Of a DNA stretch of 64,000 nucleotides, positions 30,438 through 41,473 are shown piece by piece; position 1 is the stretch's first letter, and every line of letters begins with the position of its first letter. The notes beneath the pieces are model-generated. The model made no database searches. It saw only the letters and a list, made by a program, of their open reading frames with translations, and was not told where the DNA came from. Source of the stretch: Candidatus Nitrosopolaris wilkensis (lineage in GTDB: Archaea; Thermoproteota; Nitrososphaeria; Nitrososphaerales; Nitrososphaeraceae). The translations under genes were made by a program, and so were the position numbers. The stretch covers positions 27,820 to 91,819 of the forward strand of contig QHBN01000042.1 in NCBI GenBank assembly GCA_003176995.1. Direction: 5' to 3'.

Positions 30438-30932
30438 TGTTTATCAGTAAGTCCCAATTGATTATATCGTTTGTCTTTCAGGCAAGCACTGAATATTTCT
30501 TCCTTCGCCTCAGCTTTTTCAAGATATTAATCATGTTATCTTTCCCGCAGCTAATGACACGATGTGATTTCTGTCGCGGCTCCGCTGATGTCCGCTTGCT
30601 TGTGGTACTACTGATAGTAGTAATGAAAACAAATAAAAAAATTCTCGTTTGTAATGTATTTAAATTCCGTTCTAGATGATCATCCTACAGCCCGTGAATC
30701 TAAAACAAAAACAAAAAACGATAACTTTTATCGTATCAGGGGTACTAGCAATGATTGTGATATTTGCGTAGATGTTCCAATTAGAAAGGCACAAACTTTT
30801 CAGATTTATATGAAAAACTTATTTCAGACTCGCCTTCACTAACTCCGTTTTCGAAACGAGATAGGAAATGGCAATCGAAACAATATGACGCGACAATGAT
30901 CAAAATTACGACAGTTACATACCAAAATTTCA

Positions 30933-31022
30933 GAGACTGCTTAACATCGCTGAATCATTACAGCCGACGTGACTGTTATGGGAGACTGCTTAACATCGCT
31001 GAATCATTACAGCCGACATGAC
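30933..31022. repeat. Two direct copies of a 41-bp repeat, 8-nt spacer
   Basis: gagactgcttaacatcgctgaatcattacagccgac[g/a]tgac at 30933-30973 and 30982-31022; one mismatch. Confidence 0.9.
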
Positions 31023-31525
31023 GAGTTATAAACTGTCTGCGGTGGGTTCCGTAACGCAGTTAAAACCCCCGCGAATTGCAGGTTCACTCTGATAACTCAA
31101 GACTCGACATATTGGGATTCTACTATATAAACGTAAACTTAGAGTCGCAAACTGCAACGAACTCATTTGTCATTGTTACTCTGTATGACAAAGATGGCAA
31201 GGTAATATCTCCAGGAAGAGCACAAACAGAACAGGTAAATATTACAACGCACTCTCTGGCGCCCTTCGGAATCGTAGTGACTGAAAAAATTGGAGACAAG
31301 ATTAAGAACTAATCTCTTGCGGCTGATTCTGATCCCTATGTGGAAGTGTTAGAAGATATCAACCGCGGCTTTATCTCTATGTTTATCGGAGCAATAGTTG
31401 TTATACACATGTATCAGAGCAGATCGAAGATAGCAGCATACGCTCATCTCGATGACAATCACTTGTCTTGCTGTAAATGATTTTATTACACTTACATTTC
31501 TCGCAGTTAGTAGTGTTATACTTGT

Positions 31526-32050
31526 GTGTTGGGTATAAATAGGAATAAGAAAAAACTCAAATGGAAAGCTGATTATGAGAATAGCCTGTACAAGATATAT
31601 GATTGGGACAAAAAATTAGCAGGTTACTTCTTCCCAAGATATGGATCCGTTGAATCAGGGGAAACAGGCGAGGTTGATGATGATGGTGATATTGGTCATG
31701 ACGAACATGCAGACGAACTAAATAAATCCAAAGCAAAGGTATCGGGAGGAAATCTCCTGGTCCCTATGTTGAAGCTCAATCTACTAGATGTACAGGAGGG
31801 AATAGATTTGGATTATACTATTGAATCACTCGAGACAAACTTGGAAAAAACGAAGTTATGGAAGCAATGGATTGCTGAAAATCATCGAGAATCGAACATA
31901 GTTGGTAGTGGCATATATACTGCAAGAGAAGATAGAAACATGCTATCAATAGTCCTCAGCATAGGTTCAGATTTTATACTAGGCGAGAGAGAGGTTATAA
32001 CAAAATTAGCCCCCTTACTTGACAATCTTCACGAGTCCGGCCTGTTATAA
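31526..32050 (+). CDS. Hypothetical protein with acidic linker
   Basis: ORF of 174 aa, VESGETGEVDDDGDIGHDEHADEL; no family recognised. Confidence 0.5.
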   Translation: MLGINRNKKKLKWKADYENSLYKIYDWDKKLAGYFFPRYGSVESGETGEVDDDGDIGHDEHADELNKSKAKVSGGNLLVPMLKLNLLDVQEGIDLDYTIESLETNLEKTKLWKQWIAENHRESNIVGSGIYTAREDRNMLSIVLSIGSDFILGEREVITKLAPLLDNLHESGLL

Positions 32051-32158
32051 CTCATCAAAAGAGTTCTAAGCACTACCTTTTTTAGGATTTAAAAAGTGGA
32101 ACGGCAGAGGGAATAGTAATGACGACGATAATACGAAAATGAACGTTATTGATGAAGT

Positions 32159-32362
32159 ATGAAGAGTTCAAATAGTGTGATTGATTATCATCTTGATATG
32201 TTGCCAAAGAAGGAGATGTTACTGCGCAAGAATGAGGAGACTACCAAGAAGGAATGTCCATTGTGCGGATGTTCGCTTCCGACAACCAGCGAATTAAACC
32301 TTTGTCCAGAATGTATCAAGAGCGCCGATTGCTGTGTTGGACTAGAAAAAATTCGAGAATAA
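32159..32362 (+). CDS. Small zinc-ribbon-like hypothetical protein
   Basis: ECPLCGCSLPTTSELNLCPECIKSADCC: two CxxC pairs. Confidence 0.5.
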   Translation: MKSSNSVIDYHLDMLPKKEMLLRKNEETTKKECPLCGCSLPTTSELNLCPECIKSADCCVGLEKIRE

Positions 32363-34113
32363 CTTTTGTAGTGGTATAGTACGGAAAAATAATCTATATC
32401 TATTTGTATTCAAAAAACGTGAAATAGCCATTTTCTTTAGAAGTGAGCAATTTTCATTTTTTTTATTACTGCAGGTAACCATAGGTTCCTCATAAATTCG
32501 TAATTCGACATATAATCTGAAAAAAAGCAGATATTTATGAAATTCTTCGTTTCCCTGCGACTCTGGAATTCATGTATCGGATGCGAGAGAAGAAGCTATA
32601 ATATTGCTGTAGTACAGCATATAAATCTGAGCGCCTGATGAAAAAGGATAGTTCGTTTCATTCACTCTCCAAGCCTATCATCGTCGGGCGCTCATGATCT
32701 CCATTAGTTAACAAGGTCTTTTAGCAGTGTGAACTTATTTGAGTTGACCATTTACAATTTTTTCTTTTGAGCTAAGTAACAATACCCTCGGCCTAGACTA
32801 ATCGACAATCCAGATAATCACTATCCCTTTAGCGTTTGACTCAACGGTGCTTAAACATTGCCAGACATCTATTGTTCATATGTCAAGACACTTACGTGAT
32901 TGGCTTGGGAATAAGATAGGACTAGCAATAAGGTCAGTACAGCAGCAGGATGTTCGTAGTACTGGCAGTCACGACGCTAACGGTGGAGATGTTAACGACG
33001 CTAATGGTACTGGGAGTAGCGATAATAATCGCCAAAGATGTAATGCGCGTTTCGTGCTTAGTTCATTTGTAAACCTAGAAGACTTAGGCAGAGATCGTAT
33101 GACCTTGCTTGTACAACGAAATAATTATGATTGAAACCATTGCATAGTATCTTATGATACAAGCGACATAAGTTAAGTTCCTAGTAGATACATGGTTCTG
33201 ATTTCAGTTCAACAAAGATGAGAATTATAAGTAGAAACGAGAAATGCAGCTCAATTCTAGAGACAGCGAATGTAGAAGGAACAAACCTAATCCGGATTAG
33301 ATTAGAACATGTTCAAGGACCATAGTGGCTTCCAAAACCATTTACGGTTATAGCGACTGATATTATAACCATTATCGGATTTTTCTACCCCTGCAGATTT
33401 GAGCAAAATGCGTGTGTGTGCGCGATGAGCGAATTCAAAATTCATGTGGGGCGATCTGGTTGCAAATAGAATGGACTTTCTAACAATTGCATTCATAGTA
33501 TTTCTTGCATACAAGCAAGGAGTGTGAGCCTCCAGCCGCCGATAAAAATAGCTGCAACAAGACGTGCCACGTTCTGATCGCGAATTTATCGCAAGTAATA
33601 GCAACAGGGAGTGTATAGATTAGAGTTGGTGCTTTATGAGTATTATGAACATTGCACCGTTTGGAAACCTCTCCATGTGAAATACAGAGGCAGCTCTATT
33701 GGGCCTCTCACATAGTTGGGTGTCAACATTGGTAACATGGCTCTAATTGATTTACGTCTGTATTTCATTTGTATTTATTTAGTTGTGACTCTTTACCAAT
33801 ATCTTCTCTTAGAAACTTTATCATAGGATAGGGTACTAATAAGCAAAAAATTTCAATCAGTATTTGGCGTGCCTAGCCTAGCTCAAAGCAGAATTGTTTA
33901 CGATAGAGCTACGAAACATATCAATCATACTCGTACACGCGTAGAGACTCTTTAGTCTTTAGGAATATTCAATTTGATAATACATGGTAAGCAAACAACT
34001 TCGCGGATAACTTCGGTTCGATGAAACCCAGAATCGCGTGAACATATATGGCATGATTACCATATCTTTTATTATGACTAAACCGCATTTAAACCTCCAT
34101 TATCCACTTATTA

Positions 34114-34677
34114 TTATTCTACCATTTTCAAGGTGTCTGTGAGCGTGATAATCCCTACTACTGCACCCTCTTCACTAACTAGAACACACTTTGAAAATCT
34201 GACCAAAGGAACCAGTGCCTTGGCAGGAGTTGATAAATCAACTAGAGGAGGCGGTGGTTCCATAATCATGGAGATCGTCATATTGCGTCCGCCCTCTTTT
34301 TCAGCTTTTTCCACCATGTTTTTTGCCAAGCCGTCTTCACTCACAATACCAACAACACGGGAGCCGTCGAACACAGGAATTTGACTGATAGAGTTACTTC
34401 TCATTCTATCAATGGCTATCCGAAGGGTGTCGTTTTTTTGTACTAAAATTAGCCTACGACTGCAAATATCGCCAGCTTTCATCGAAGATTGGCCTTCGAG
34501 AGAGCTTAAGAGCTCGAAGATTTTCCGGGCAGTCTCATAGCTTGGTTTGCAGCGACCTGACTCAATCTGGTTGATCATGGATGTGCTTATTCCAGTTAGT
34601 CCTGCCAGCTTGCGCTGAGTCAAACCGAGTCTAACTCTGGCCTGTTTAACATTTTCAAGTCTCGGAAGCATCTCCAT
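34114..34677 (-). CDS. XRE-family HTH regulator with CBS-domain pair
   Basis: RVRLGLTQRKLAGLTGISTSMINQIESGRCKPSYETARKIFELL + ISQIPVFDGSRVVGIVSEDGL ... VLVSEEGAVVGIITLTDTLK. Confidence 0.9.
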   Translation of the reverse strand: MEMLPRLENVKQARVRLGLTQRKLAGLTGISTSMINQIESGRCKPSYETARKIFELLSSLEGQSSMKAGDICSRRLILVQKNDTLRIAIDRMRSNSISQIPVFDGSRVVGIVSEDGLAKNMVEKAEKEGGRNMTISMIMEPPPPLVDLSTPAKALVPLVRFSKCVLVSEEGAVVGIITLTDTLKMVE

Positions 34678-34849
34678 TATTTTTTGATTTCTTACATTCT
34701 CATGTTTAATAATAACATTGGCTTAAAGTAAGCTAACGTCAGGAATCTGCGAGAACGAGGCACTAACAAAATATTACGACTCATGCATTATCATCGAGAC
34801 AACTTCATTTTGTTTTTCCTGCTATGTTGTTGATATCCTTATATTATGT

Positions 34850-36184
34850 GTGCACGAAAAGTCTCTATTAGCAACGATGAATACCGGCAGCAGCAGTACG
34901 CAACCGAAGTGGGATTCGGTGAAGAGATACAAGTTAACCAAAATGTTGAATGAACTTGGAAGCATTTCGGGTCACGGAACCGAGCTTGTAACTGTGTATG
35001 TCCCTCCTAGGAGACCGATTTTCGATGTCATTGCACAATTGCGTAATGAATCAGGTACTGCTTCAAACATTAAATCCGATTTGACGAGAACCCACGTTCA
35101 GGACGCTTTGAGCAGAACAATAGAGCACCTAAAACTTTTCAAGGAGACGCCAGAGAATGGGCTCGTCATATTTTGCGGAGCTATTCCAAGCGGGAAGGGT
35201 TTCGGCACAGAAAAGATTGAACTTTATCCTGTTCTACCACCGAAGCCAGTTCAGATTCAGCTTTATCGCTGTGACGATCATTTTTGGGTTGACCACTTGA
35301 GGGATATGATGAAGGATGATAAAGTAATAGGGATTATTGCTATTGATACACAAGAGGCTGGCCTTGGAATATTGACCGGTGATAGATGGGTAGTTGTAGA
35401 CACAATGACTTCTGGCGTCGCTGGCAAACACAGGCAAGGAGGTCAGTCTGCAAGAAGATTTGAAAGGCTTCGCGATAATGAGCTAAATGAATACTATCAC
35501 AGAGTAGGAGATCATGCTCAAAAAGTGTTCATTGATCAGTTTAATGTTAAAGGGCTTATAGTAGGGGGACCTGGTCCAACAAAGGAGAATTTTCTTAGAG
35601 AAGAATATCTGGATTACAGACTGCAGAACAACGTTATTACGACTTTAGACACTTCTTATTCTGGTGACGAAGGCATTCGCGAAATCATAGACAAGGTTAA
35701 TGATCAAGGTGTTATGACAGAATATCGGTTGATGGAGGAAAAAAAGATAGTCAAGAGGTTCATGGGCGAAGTTCATTCCGGAAGAGGTCTTGGTATCTAC
35801 GGTATTTTGGATGTTATAAAATCTCTCCAGAACGGAATTGTCGATCTGGTTATTGTGACTGACGATATTACTTTTCTAAAGTTGGAGGTAAAATGCAAAA
35901 GATGTGGCACTATACAAGAAAAATATATTGAGAGAAGTAACTTGGTATCTACCAAACAAGAGCTTTTATCAAAACCATGTCCTTCATGCTCGGCAGTCGA
36001 TTATGAAAGCAGCGAGAAAGATATTGTAGATCATCTAGAAGAATTAGCGACTATGACCGCAAGTCGGCTGGAGATAATCTCTGGAAAATCAGAAGAAGGT
36101 GCTCAGATAGCTAGCCTTGGACGAATAGGAGCAATTCTCCGCTTCAGGCCCAGTAGTAGTAATACTATAGCTCGGATATCTTGA
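34850..36184 (+). CDS. prf1: Peptide chain release factor aRF1
   Basis: NIKS motif (ASNIKSDLTRTHVQDAL), GGQ motif (GKHRQGGQSARRFERLR), GPGPTKENFL. Confidence 0.95.
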   Translation: MHEKSLLATMNTGSSSTQPKWDSVKRYKLTKMLNELGSISGHGTELVTVYVPPRRPIFDVIAQLRNESGTASNIKSDLTRTHVQDALSRTIEHLKLFKETPENGLVIFCGAIPSGKGFGTEKIELYPVLPPKPVQIQLYRCDDHFWVDHLRDMMKDDKVIGIIAIDTQEAGLGILTGDRWVVVDTMTSGVAGKHRQGGQSARRFERLRDNELNEYYHRVGDHAQKVFIDQFNVKGLIVGGPGPTKENFLREEYLDYRLQNNVITTLDTSYSGDEGIREIIDKVNDQGVMTEYRLMEEKKIVKRFMGEVHSGRGLGIYGILDVIKSLQNGIVDLVIVTDDITFLKLEVKCKRCGTIQEKYIERSNLVSTKQELLSKPCPSCSAVDYESSEKDIVDHLEELATMTASRLEIISGKSEEGAQIASLGRIGAILRFRPSSSNTIARIS

Positions 36185-36226
36185 TATTTTTTTTAGAATT
36201 ATTGCCAATATACGTAGTCTCTCGAT

Positions 36227-36622
36227 ATGGCAAGAACTGGTAGACAGGGAAGACAGATTCGGAAGGTAATGATATTGGAGGATGAACAGGATATCCTCCA
36301 CATCTACAAGGATTATCTGAGTGCAAAAGGTCATTCTGTAATTGTGACCTCAACTACGGCTAATGAAGCTATGGACGATTATGAAAAATATAGACCTGAC
36401 TTTGTCATAATCGATTATAAACTGCCTGGAAAAAAGAATGGATTAGAGGCCGCAAAAGAAATTCTGATGAGTTATCCATCTGGCAGAATCTTAATGCTAA
36501 CAGCGTTTCATGGCGTAAAGGACGAATTGAAAAAGGACTTTTTCTTCGACGACAAAATGATACAAATTCTGATAAAACCTGTGAAACTTGCGCGACTAGC
36601 CGATATTATTATTCGTAATTAA
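36227..36622 (+). CDS. Response regulator receiver domain protein
   Basis: KVMILEDEQDILHIYKDYLSAKGHSV...DFVIIDYKLPGKKNGLEAAKEI...ILMLTAF; KP. Confidence 0.88.
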   Translation: MARTGRQGRQIRKVMILEDEQDILHIYKDYLSAKGHSVIVTSTTANEAMDDYEKYRPDFVIIDYKLPGKKNGLEAAKEILMSYPSGRILMLTAFHGVKDELKKDFFFDDKMIQILIKPVKLARLADIIIRN

Positions 36623-36701
36623 GCATCATTGTGCTCTATTTTTTACTCATGTGACACCGATCTAATTTTAATCCCGGTGATGATAGGATATATCATAACA
36701 G

Positions 36702-36893
36702 ATGTTTATCGTAAAGAAGCTAAGCAAGAACGGCGTCTGGAATGCCATTAGTCTTATAGATCAAAACGGGTCGTTCAGAGGCGAAGCAAAGTTCGATTCT
36801 AAGAAAGAGGCATTAGATTACCTTCTTGAATACAAGCGAAGAATGAAACGCCAACAACAGGACCTCGAAGTCTTTTCTGAACCCTCGAAATAG
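36702..36893 (+). CDS. Small conserved hypothetical protein
   Basis: 63-aa ORF MFIVKKLSKNGVWNAISLIDQNGSFRGEAKFDSKKEALDYLLEYKRRMKRQ. Confidence 0.5.
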   Translation: MFIVKKLSKNGVWNAISLIDQNGSFRGEAKFDSKKEALDYLLEYKRRMKRQQQDLEVFSEPSK

Positions 36894-37029
36894 TGTTGTC
36901 GTATATCTATATCTACGCTGCTTGTTGTTTTCGTTACCAAAATGGATCTCCTGTCGACGGAGAGATTAGCTCATTAATAGGCCATAATTATGCGATAACC
37001 TTTTACGGCATAATGTTGAATAGTTCATT

Positions 37030-37215
37030 ATGTATACGAATTTCTGTTATCTGTGTAACACCGCAAAGCTTACGAGGCCATGTTCGAATTGTGGCAAGCC
37101 TACATGCAAAGACTGTATGAAGAGCTTTCCCTTCTCTACTAGCGTGTGTTTAGAGTGTGCATCCGGCGTCAAAACCAGGCTGGCCGGTATTAGAGGTGAC
37201 GAAGAGATTTTCTAA
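37030..37215 (+). CDS. Small zinc-finger protein
   Basis: FCYLCNTAKLTRPCSNCGKPTCKDCMKSFPFSTSVCLECASG: four Cys pairs. Confidence 0.6.
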   Translation: MYTNFCYLCNTAKLTRPCSNCGKPTCKDCMKSFPFSTSVCLECASGVKTRLAGIRGDEEIF

Positions 37216-37462
37216 TCTTTACTTTATTGTTATTTTCATCATTTGGTTGTCTTTAGACGGCGCTCTTCTTTCTTGATACATCCTACAACACGACAACAAC
37301 TCTCCTTGTTGTTCATTCGGATGGCGTGCCCGCTTGTTCCTACCTAATCTTATTCAATAATCATGTTCAAAATATCTATGTCTTTAATACAATTAAGTAA
37401 GTGCCGGTTTTTACCAAAATATCATGTAGATTATACGATTGACAACGGCAAAGTGTTCGGTA

Positions 37463-37720
37463 TTATATCTGTTGATGAGTATCAGATACAACAGACACAA
37501 CTTGGTAAAAAAATTCGACTCTGTCGACACCAAAACCTCGGATTCTTTTAATTCTACCTTCTTTCGTCAGACGTGTAATGGCGTATCGGACTTCATATCT
37601 ACTTCCAATTTCCCGCTCAAGCTGCTTGCCCGTAACTTTGCCGCTATTGTTTCGGACAATAGAGTAAACTAATTCTGTGCAGTCGTACTTGGAATTTTTA
37701 CCGAGCTGAATCGAAGTCAT
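37463..37720 (-). CDS. Small winged-helix DNA-binding protein
   Basis: ELVYSIVRNNSGKVTGKQLEREIGSRYEVRYAITRLTKEGRIKRIRGFG. Confidence 0.55.
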   Translation of the reverse strand: MTSIQLGKNSKYDCTELVYSIVRNNSGKVTGKQLEREIGSRYEVRYAITRLTKEGRIKRIRGFGVDRVEFFYQVVSVVSDTHQQI

Positions 37721-37874
37721 CTAATTTACCAGTAGATTTAGCCTTAAAAGTAATCGAGGCTAACTTTTTTTACTTCTTGTGAAGAAGCGTGCACAGACGG
37801 ACACATATGATCTCATTATCAAAACAAGTCTATAGTATTTCTAGAGATGCCCGCAGATAGCAGAATAATATTGG

Positions 37875-38381
37875 TTAAATTAAATCTTTATTAACTAAAG
37901 TGGGATTCAGAAATCGTTTGATCCCATCAGCAATCTTGAAGAGTTCTTCGTGTGAAGCCACACGTCTCATCGGCCATCGGCCATTAGGGCTGTCATCATT
38001 GAACCTCGGGATAATATGAACATGTACATGTGGGACAATTTGATTTGCCGCTTTGCCATTATTTTGACCCACATTGAAGCCATCTGCCTTAACAGTTGGT
38101 ACAATCGCCCTGGCTATAATGGGCACGAGTGAATATAATCTTCCGACTTCCCTCTCTGGCATTAAGAGCAAATTGTCGTAGTGGTTTTTTGGAATAATCA
38201 GAGTGTGTCCTCTACTTATTGGATACTTGTCCATCAATACCAAAAAATTGTCATCTTCGTAGACATTAACAAAAGGCAATCTCTTTTTAACTATGTCGCA
38301 GAAGATACACGAACTCTTGCCCAATTCAGTCTCTAGCCGTACTAAACTTTTAATATATTTATAGTTTAGATACAAATCCAA
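37875..38381 (-). CDS. HIT family (histidine triad) protein
   Basis: SCIFCDIVKKRLPFVNVYEDDNFLVLMDKYPISRGHTLIIPKNHY ... NQIVPHVHVHIIPRF. Confidence 0.93.
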   Translation of the reverse strand: MDLYLNYKYIKSLVRLETELGKSSCIFCDIVKKRLPFVNVYEDDNFLVLMDKYPISRGHTLIIPKNHYDNLLLMPEREVGRLYSLVPIIARAIVPTVKADGFNVGQNNGKAANQIVPHVHVHIIPRFNDDSPNGRWPMRRVASHEELFKIADGIKRFLNPTLVNKDLI

Positions 38382-38479
38382 ACACTCTTTTCAAGTCCAT
38401 TTTTTGCTTGACTATATGTTCAGTACACTCGAAAATACAATTTGAGCCCTTAAATAATAGTCTGCGATCCTTACCCAAA

Positions 38480-39358
38480 ATGATAAGAAGTTGGCTGCGG
38501 GCTATAAGATTAAGATTTCTATCAGCATCTGTGATCGCAGTCGGCAATGGTATAGCACTTGCTTTCTGGAAAAATAAACAGATTGACTTATCAGACGCGA
38601 TTCTAACATTTGCTGGAGTTATTTGCCTTCATGCAAGTATAGACTTGTTGAATGACTATTGGGATTACAAGCGAGGTATAGACACAGCAACACGGAGGAC
38701 AAAGTTTAGTGGCGGAACAGGAGTACTACCAGAAAAACTTTTAAAACCGGCTAACGTTTATTCCGTTGGCCTTATTTTTCTTCTACTCGGGACTCTAATA
38801 GGGATGTACTTTGTGGTAATAAGAGGCATTATGATTGCTTTGCTCCTTGGATTCGCTATATTAGCGATATATTTTTATTCAACAAGTATCGTGAACCTCG
38901 GCTTAGGGGAGGCTTTTGTTGCAATCAAAGGCACTCTTATTGTAGTCGGATCTTACTATGTCCAAACGTCGTCGATCGGAGTTGGTGTGGTCTATGTCGG
39001 TATTATAATTGGCATCTTATCGGCATCGGTCTTATTTGTAAATTCCTTTCCCGACTATCAAGCTGACCGTTCACGAGGAAGACGAACTTTAGTTATATTG
39101 TTGGGAAAGCAGAGAGCTGTAAAAATTTTCCCATGGATGATTCTCTGTACCTATGTTCTAATCATAGCGGGAATATTTCTGGGTTACTTAAAAATATATT
39201 CTCTTGCGTCCCTTCTATCAGCGCCATTTGCTGTAAGTGCAATTAAACGGATCAGCAAATCCTACCAAGATGTTGAGCAATTAGTACCGGTCATGGGTGC
39301 AACTGTGGCTTACTCTCGAGTCACGGGCATAGTTTTGGCAGCAAGTTTGTTTATCTAA
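38480..39358 (+). CDS. UbiA-family prenyltransferase (MenA-like)
   Basis: IRLRFLSASVIAVGNGIALAFW ... NDYWDYKRGIDTATRRTKFSGGTGVL ... NSFPDYQADRSRGRRTLVILLGK. Confidence 0.85.
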   Translation: MIRSWLRAIRLRFLSASVIAVGNGIALAFWKNKQIDLSDAILTFAGVICLHASIDLLNDYWDYKRGIDTATRRTKFSGGTGVLPEKLLKPANVYSVGLIFLLLGTLIGMYFVVIRGIMIALLLGFAILAIYFYSTSIVNLGLGEAFVAIKGTLIVVGSYYVQTSSIGVGVVYVGIIIGILSASVLFVNSFPDYQADRSRGRRTLVILLGKQRAVKIFPWMILCTYVLIIAGIFLGYLKIYSLASLLSAPFAVSAIKRISKSYQDVEQLVPVMGATVAYSRVTGIVLAASLFI

Positions 39359-39709
39359 ATCATGCACAAAGTTAGAGTCAAGAGTAGTGAATCTAGGCCT
39401 ATGGTTGATGATTTCTTTACCTGTTCTTCGCTATTCCCCAAGCTATCACGACTCCAATAACACAGAAGGCACCGACAAGCCACCATATTTGTACATGTCT
39501 GACTATATCAGCAATAGATCCAGCTAACACGTTAAACAGATCACTACGAAGACTAAATTACTGTAGGTCAAAACATTTTGACTGAATATTCTGAACAAAA
39601 AGTTTAGAGCATAGTTGATGACAGACTTGATGATAGTTCTCTCTAATCCTACCGGATTGGTATTCCCTAAAAGTTCAAATAAATTGCATTCGTGTTTCGA
39701 AGGTTTAAT

Positions 39710-39883
39710 CTAGTGCTGCTTTTCCAAGTCGATTGTGAACTCGGAAGGATTAAGCGCATTCCCACATATCCTACATCGACCATTAGTAGGTCGCAAAACA
39801 TCCTTTATTGATTTCAAACTTATTATTTTGTTGATGACGGATCCGCATTTTCCACAAACAATCTCTATCGATGGATAAGACAA
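39710..39883 (-). CDS. Small zinc-ribbon protein (57 aa), not in ORF track
   Basis: Manual translation from TTG: MSYPSIEIVCGKCGSVINKIISLKSIKDVLRPTNGRCRICGNALNPSEFTIDLEKQH*; paired CxxC. Confidence 0.55.
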   Translation of the reverse strand: MSYPSIEIVCGKCGSVINKIISLKSIKDVLRPTNGRCRICGNALNPSEFTIDLEKQH

Positions 39884-40172
39884 GATAAATTATATCGTAT
39901 ATATCATTTGATAGAATATCAAATTTTACGTCAAGATGGATTGACCAAATCAGTAATAATAGTTTTTAACGGCTAAGTACAGTGAAATTATTTTGACACG
40001 TCTGTTGTACAGAATCTTCGTATGGTTTGTTACCAGATTACGAAAAACTCACTTCGCGGATATTCAAAGGTCATGATAATAAATAATATATCTGAAAGAG
40101 ACCGATAGCGCTGATAAGGATGTGCATAGTCTAAAGAATAAATAAATACACTAGTAAACTCCCATAACTGGG

Positions 40173-40310
40173 ATGCCTGTCGATCCAGTTTGTGGAATAG
40201 AAATGGATGAAAAACTTGCGACAACCTATAAACACCGGGGTAAGGACTACCATTTCTGCTCTGAAGGCTGCAAAAGGATCTTTAGTAGAAAGCCGGGCAA
40301 ATATACGTGA
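40173..40310 (+). CDS. YHS-domain metal-binding mini-protein (45 aa), not in ORF track
   Basis: MPVDPVCGIEMDEKLATTYKHRGKDYHFCSEGCKRIFSRKPGKYT*: DPVCG ... YHFCSEGCKRIF YHS signature. Confidence 0.85.
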   Translation: MPVDPVCGIEMDEKLATTYKHRGKDYHFCSEGCKRIFSRKPGKYT

Positions 40311-40931
40311 CCAGCGGAAAATATTGTCTCCTTTTCCTATGAATCAAACTATTTTCAATGTGTTATGACTGTTGTTATGATCAGTTCTGAGATCAAGATA
40401 TACCAAGTTTTTGCGTCGTGTGTCTCCATTTTTGGTTATTCGTTTCCTTGCCTTAAAAATAACTGGTGCATGATTATTTCATCTGGCCTCTACTGTTTCC
40501 GCGAAATCAGAGTCTTGTTTTCTAGCCAATAGAGATTGTACATATCTCGTAGCGAGAACTTTTTCGGAGCATGCAATGCGTTACTAAAAATTTATAACCA
40601 ATGGATACATTGTATTCGACATAACAACTAATTGACCATAAACAATGAAACTTAAGGGAATGATTGGAATTCAACATCGACCGTCAATGGATAACGCCTT
40701 TGAAGGCAAGAATGGAATACTAGGCTTAATAGATCCTCCAGCGGTATTGTATGGTACTACTGAGATTGGCAATAACCAAAATATTGCTTACGAATTTACG
40801 CCTAAAAGTATCAAGATTGCCATTGTTTGTGATGGATCCCGAGTCCAGAATTAGGATGCACTGGTTCCGTAGGCATGAAGTGTCTGTTACACAAGGCATG
40901 CTAGAGCTCATTTGAGGGTTAATGAACAACG

Positions 40932-41300
40932 TTGAAAAGAATATTGATAGTAGAAGATGAATCCGATATTATTTTTACATTGAAAATAATTTTAGAGCAA
41001 AATGGCTTCGTAGTTAGTTCATTCACCGACCCTCTGTTGGCATTATCGAGTTTTAAACCTCATCTGCATGACATTTTGCTTGTTGATATTAAATTGCCGA
41101 GCATGAGCGGCTTAGAGCTGTATAAGGAGATAAGAAAGATCGATGAAAAGGTTAAGATTTGTTTTCTAACGGCCAGCGAAATAAACTATGAAGAGCTTAG
41201 AAAGGCGGTCTTTCCTTCAGTGGAGGATGCCAAATGCTTTATTAGAAAACCAGTTGAGAATGAGGCTTTGCTAATGCAATTAAATAAAATGCTAGAATAA
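40932..41300 (+). CDS. Response regulator receiver domain protein
   Basis: RILIVEDESDIIFTLKIILEQNGFVV ... DILLVDIKLPSMSGLELYKEIRK ... FLTAS ... IRKPVE. Confidence 0.88.
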   Translation: MKRILIVEDESDIIFTLKIILEQNGFVVSSFTDPLLALSSFKPHLHDILLVDIKLPSMSGLELYKEIRKIDEKVKICFLTASEINYEELRKAVFPSVEDAKCFIRKPVENEALLMQLNKMLE

Positions 41301-41473
41301 TATGTTCCTAGACTGCTTCTGGACCTTGACCTCGAACTGCCTCTCACAGAGTCTGATAACTAAGTAGTTGAACCAGCCTTATACATATAATCCAAGCGTC
41401 CCATGGATAACGGAAACCGGCCAAACTAGGAATAACCCCATTTTTATAACTCATAAGTAAATAGGAAGACTTA

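Noticed and set aside
33302-33604. 100-aa minus-strand ORF
   Set aside because: Irregular composition, no domain signature, lies in a low-density intergenic stretch.
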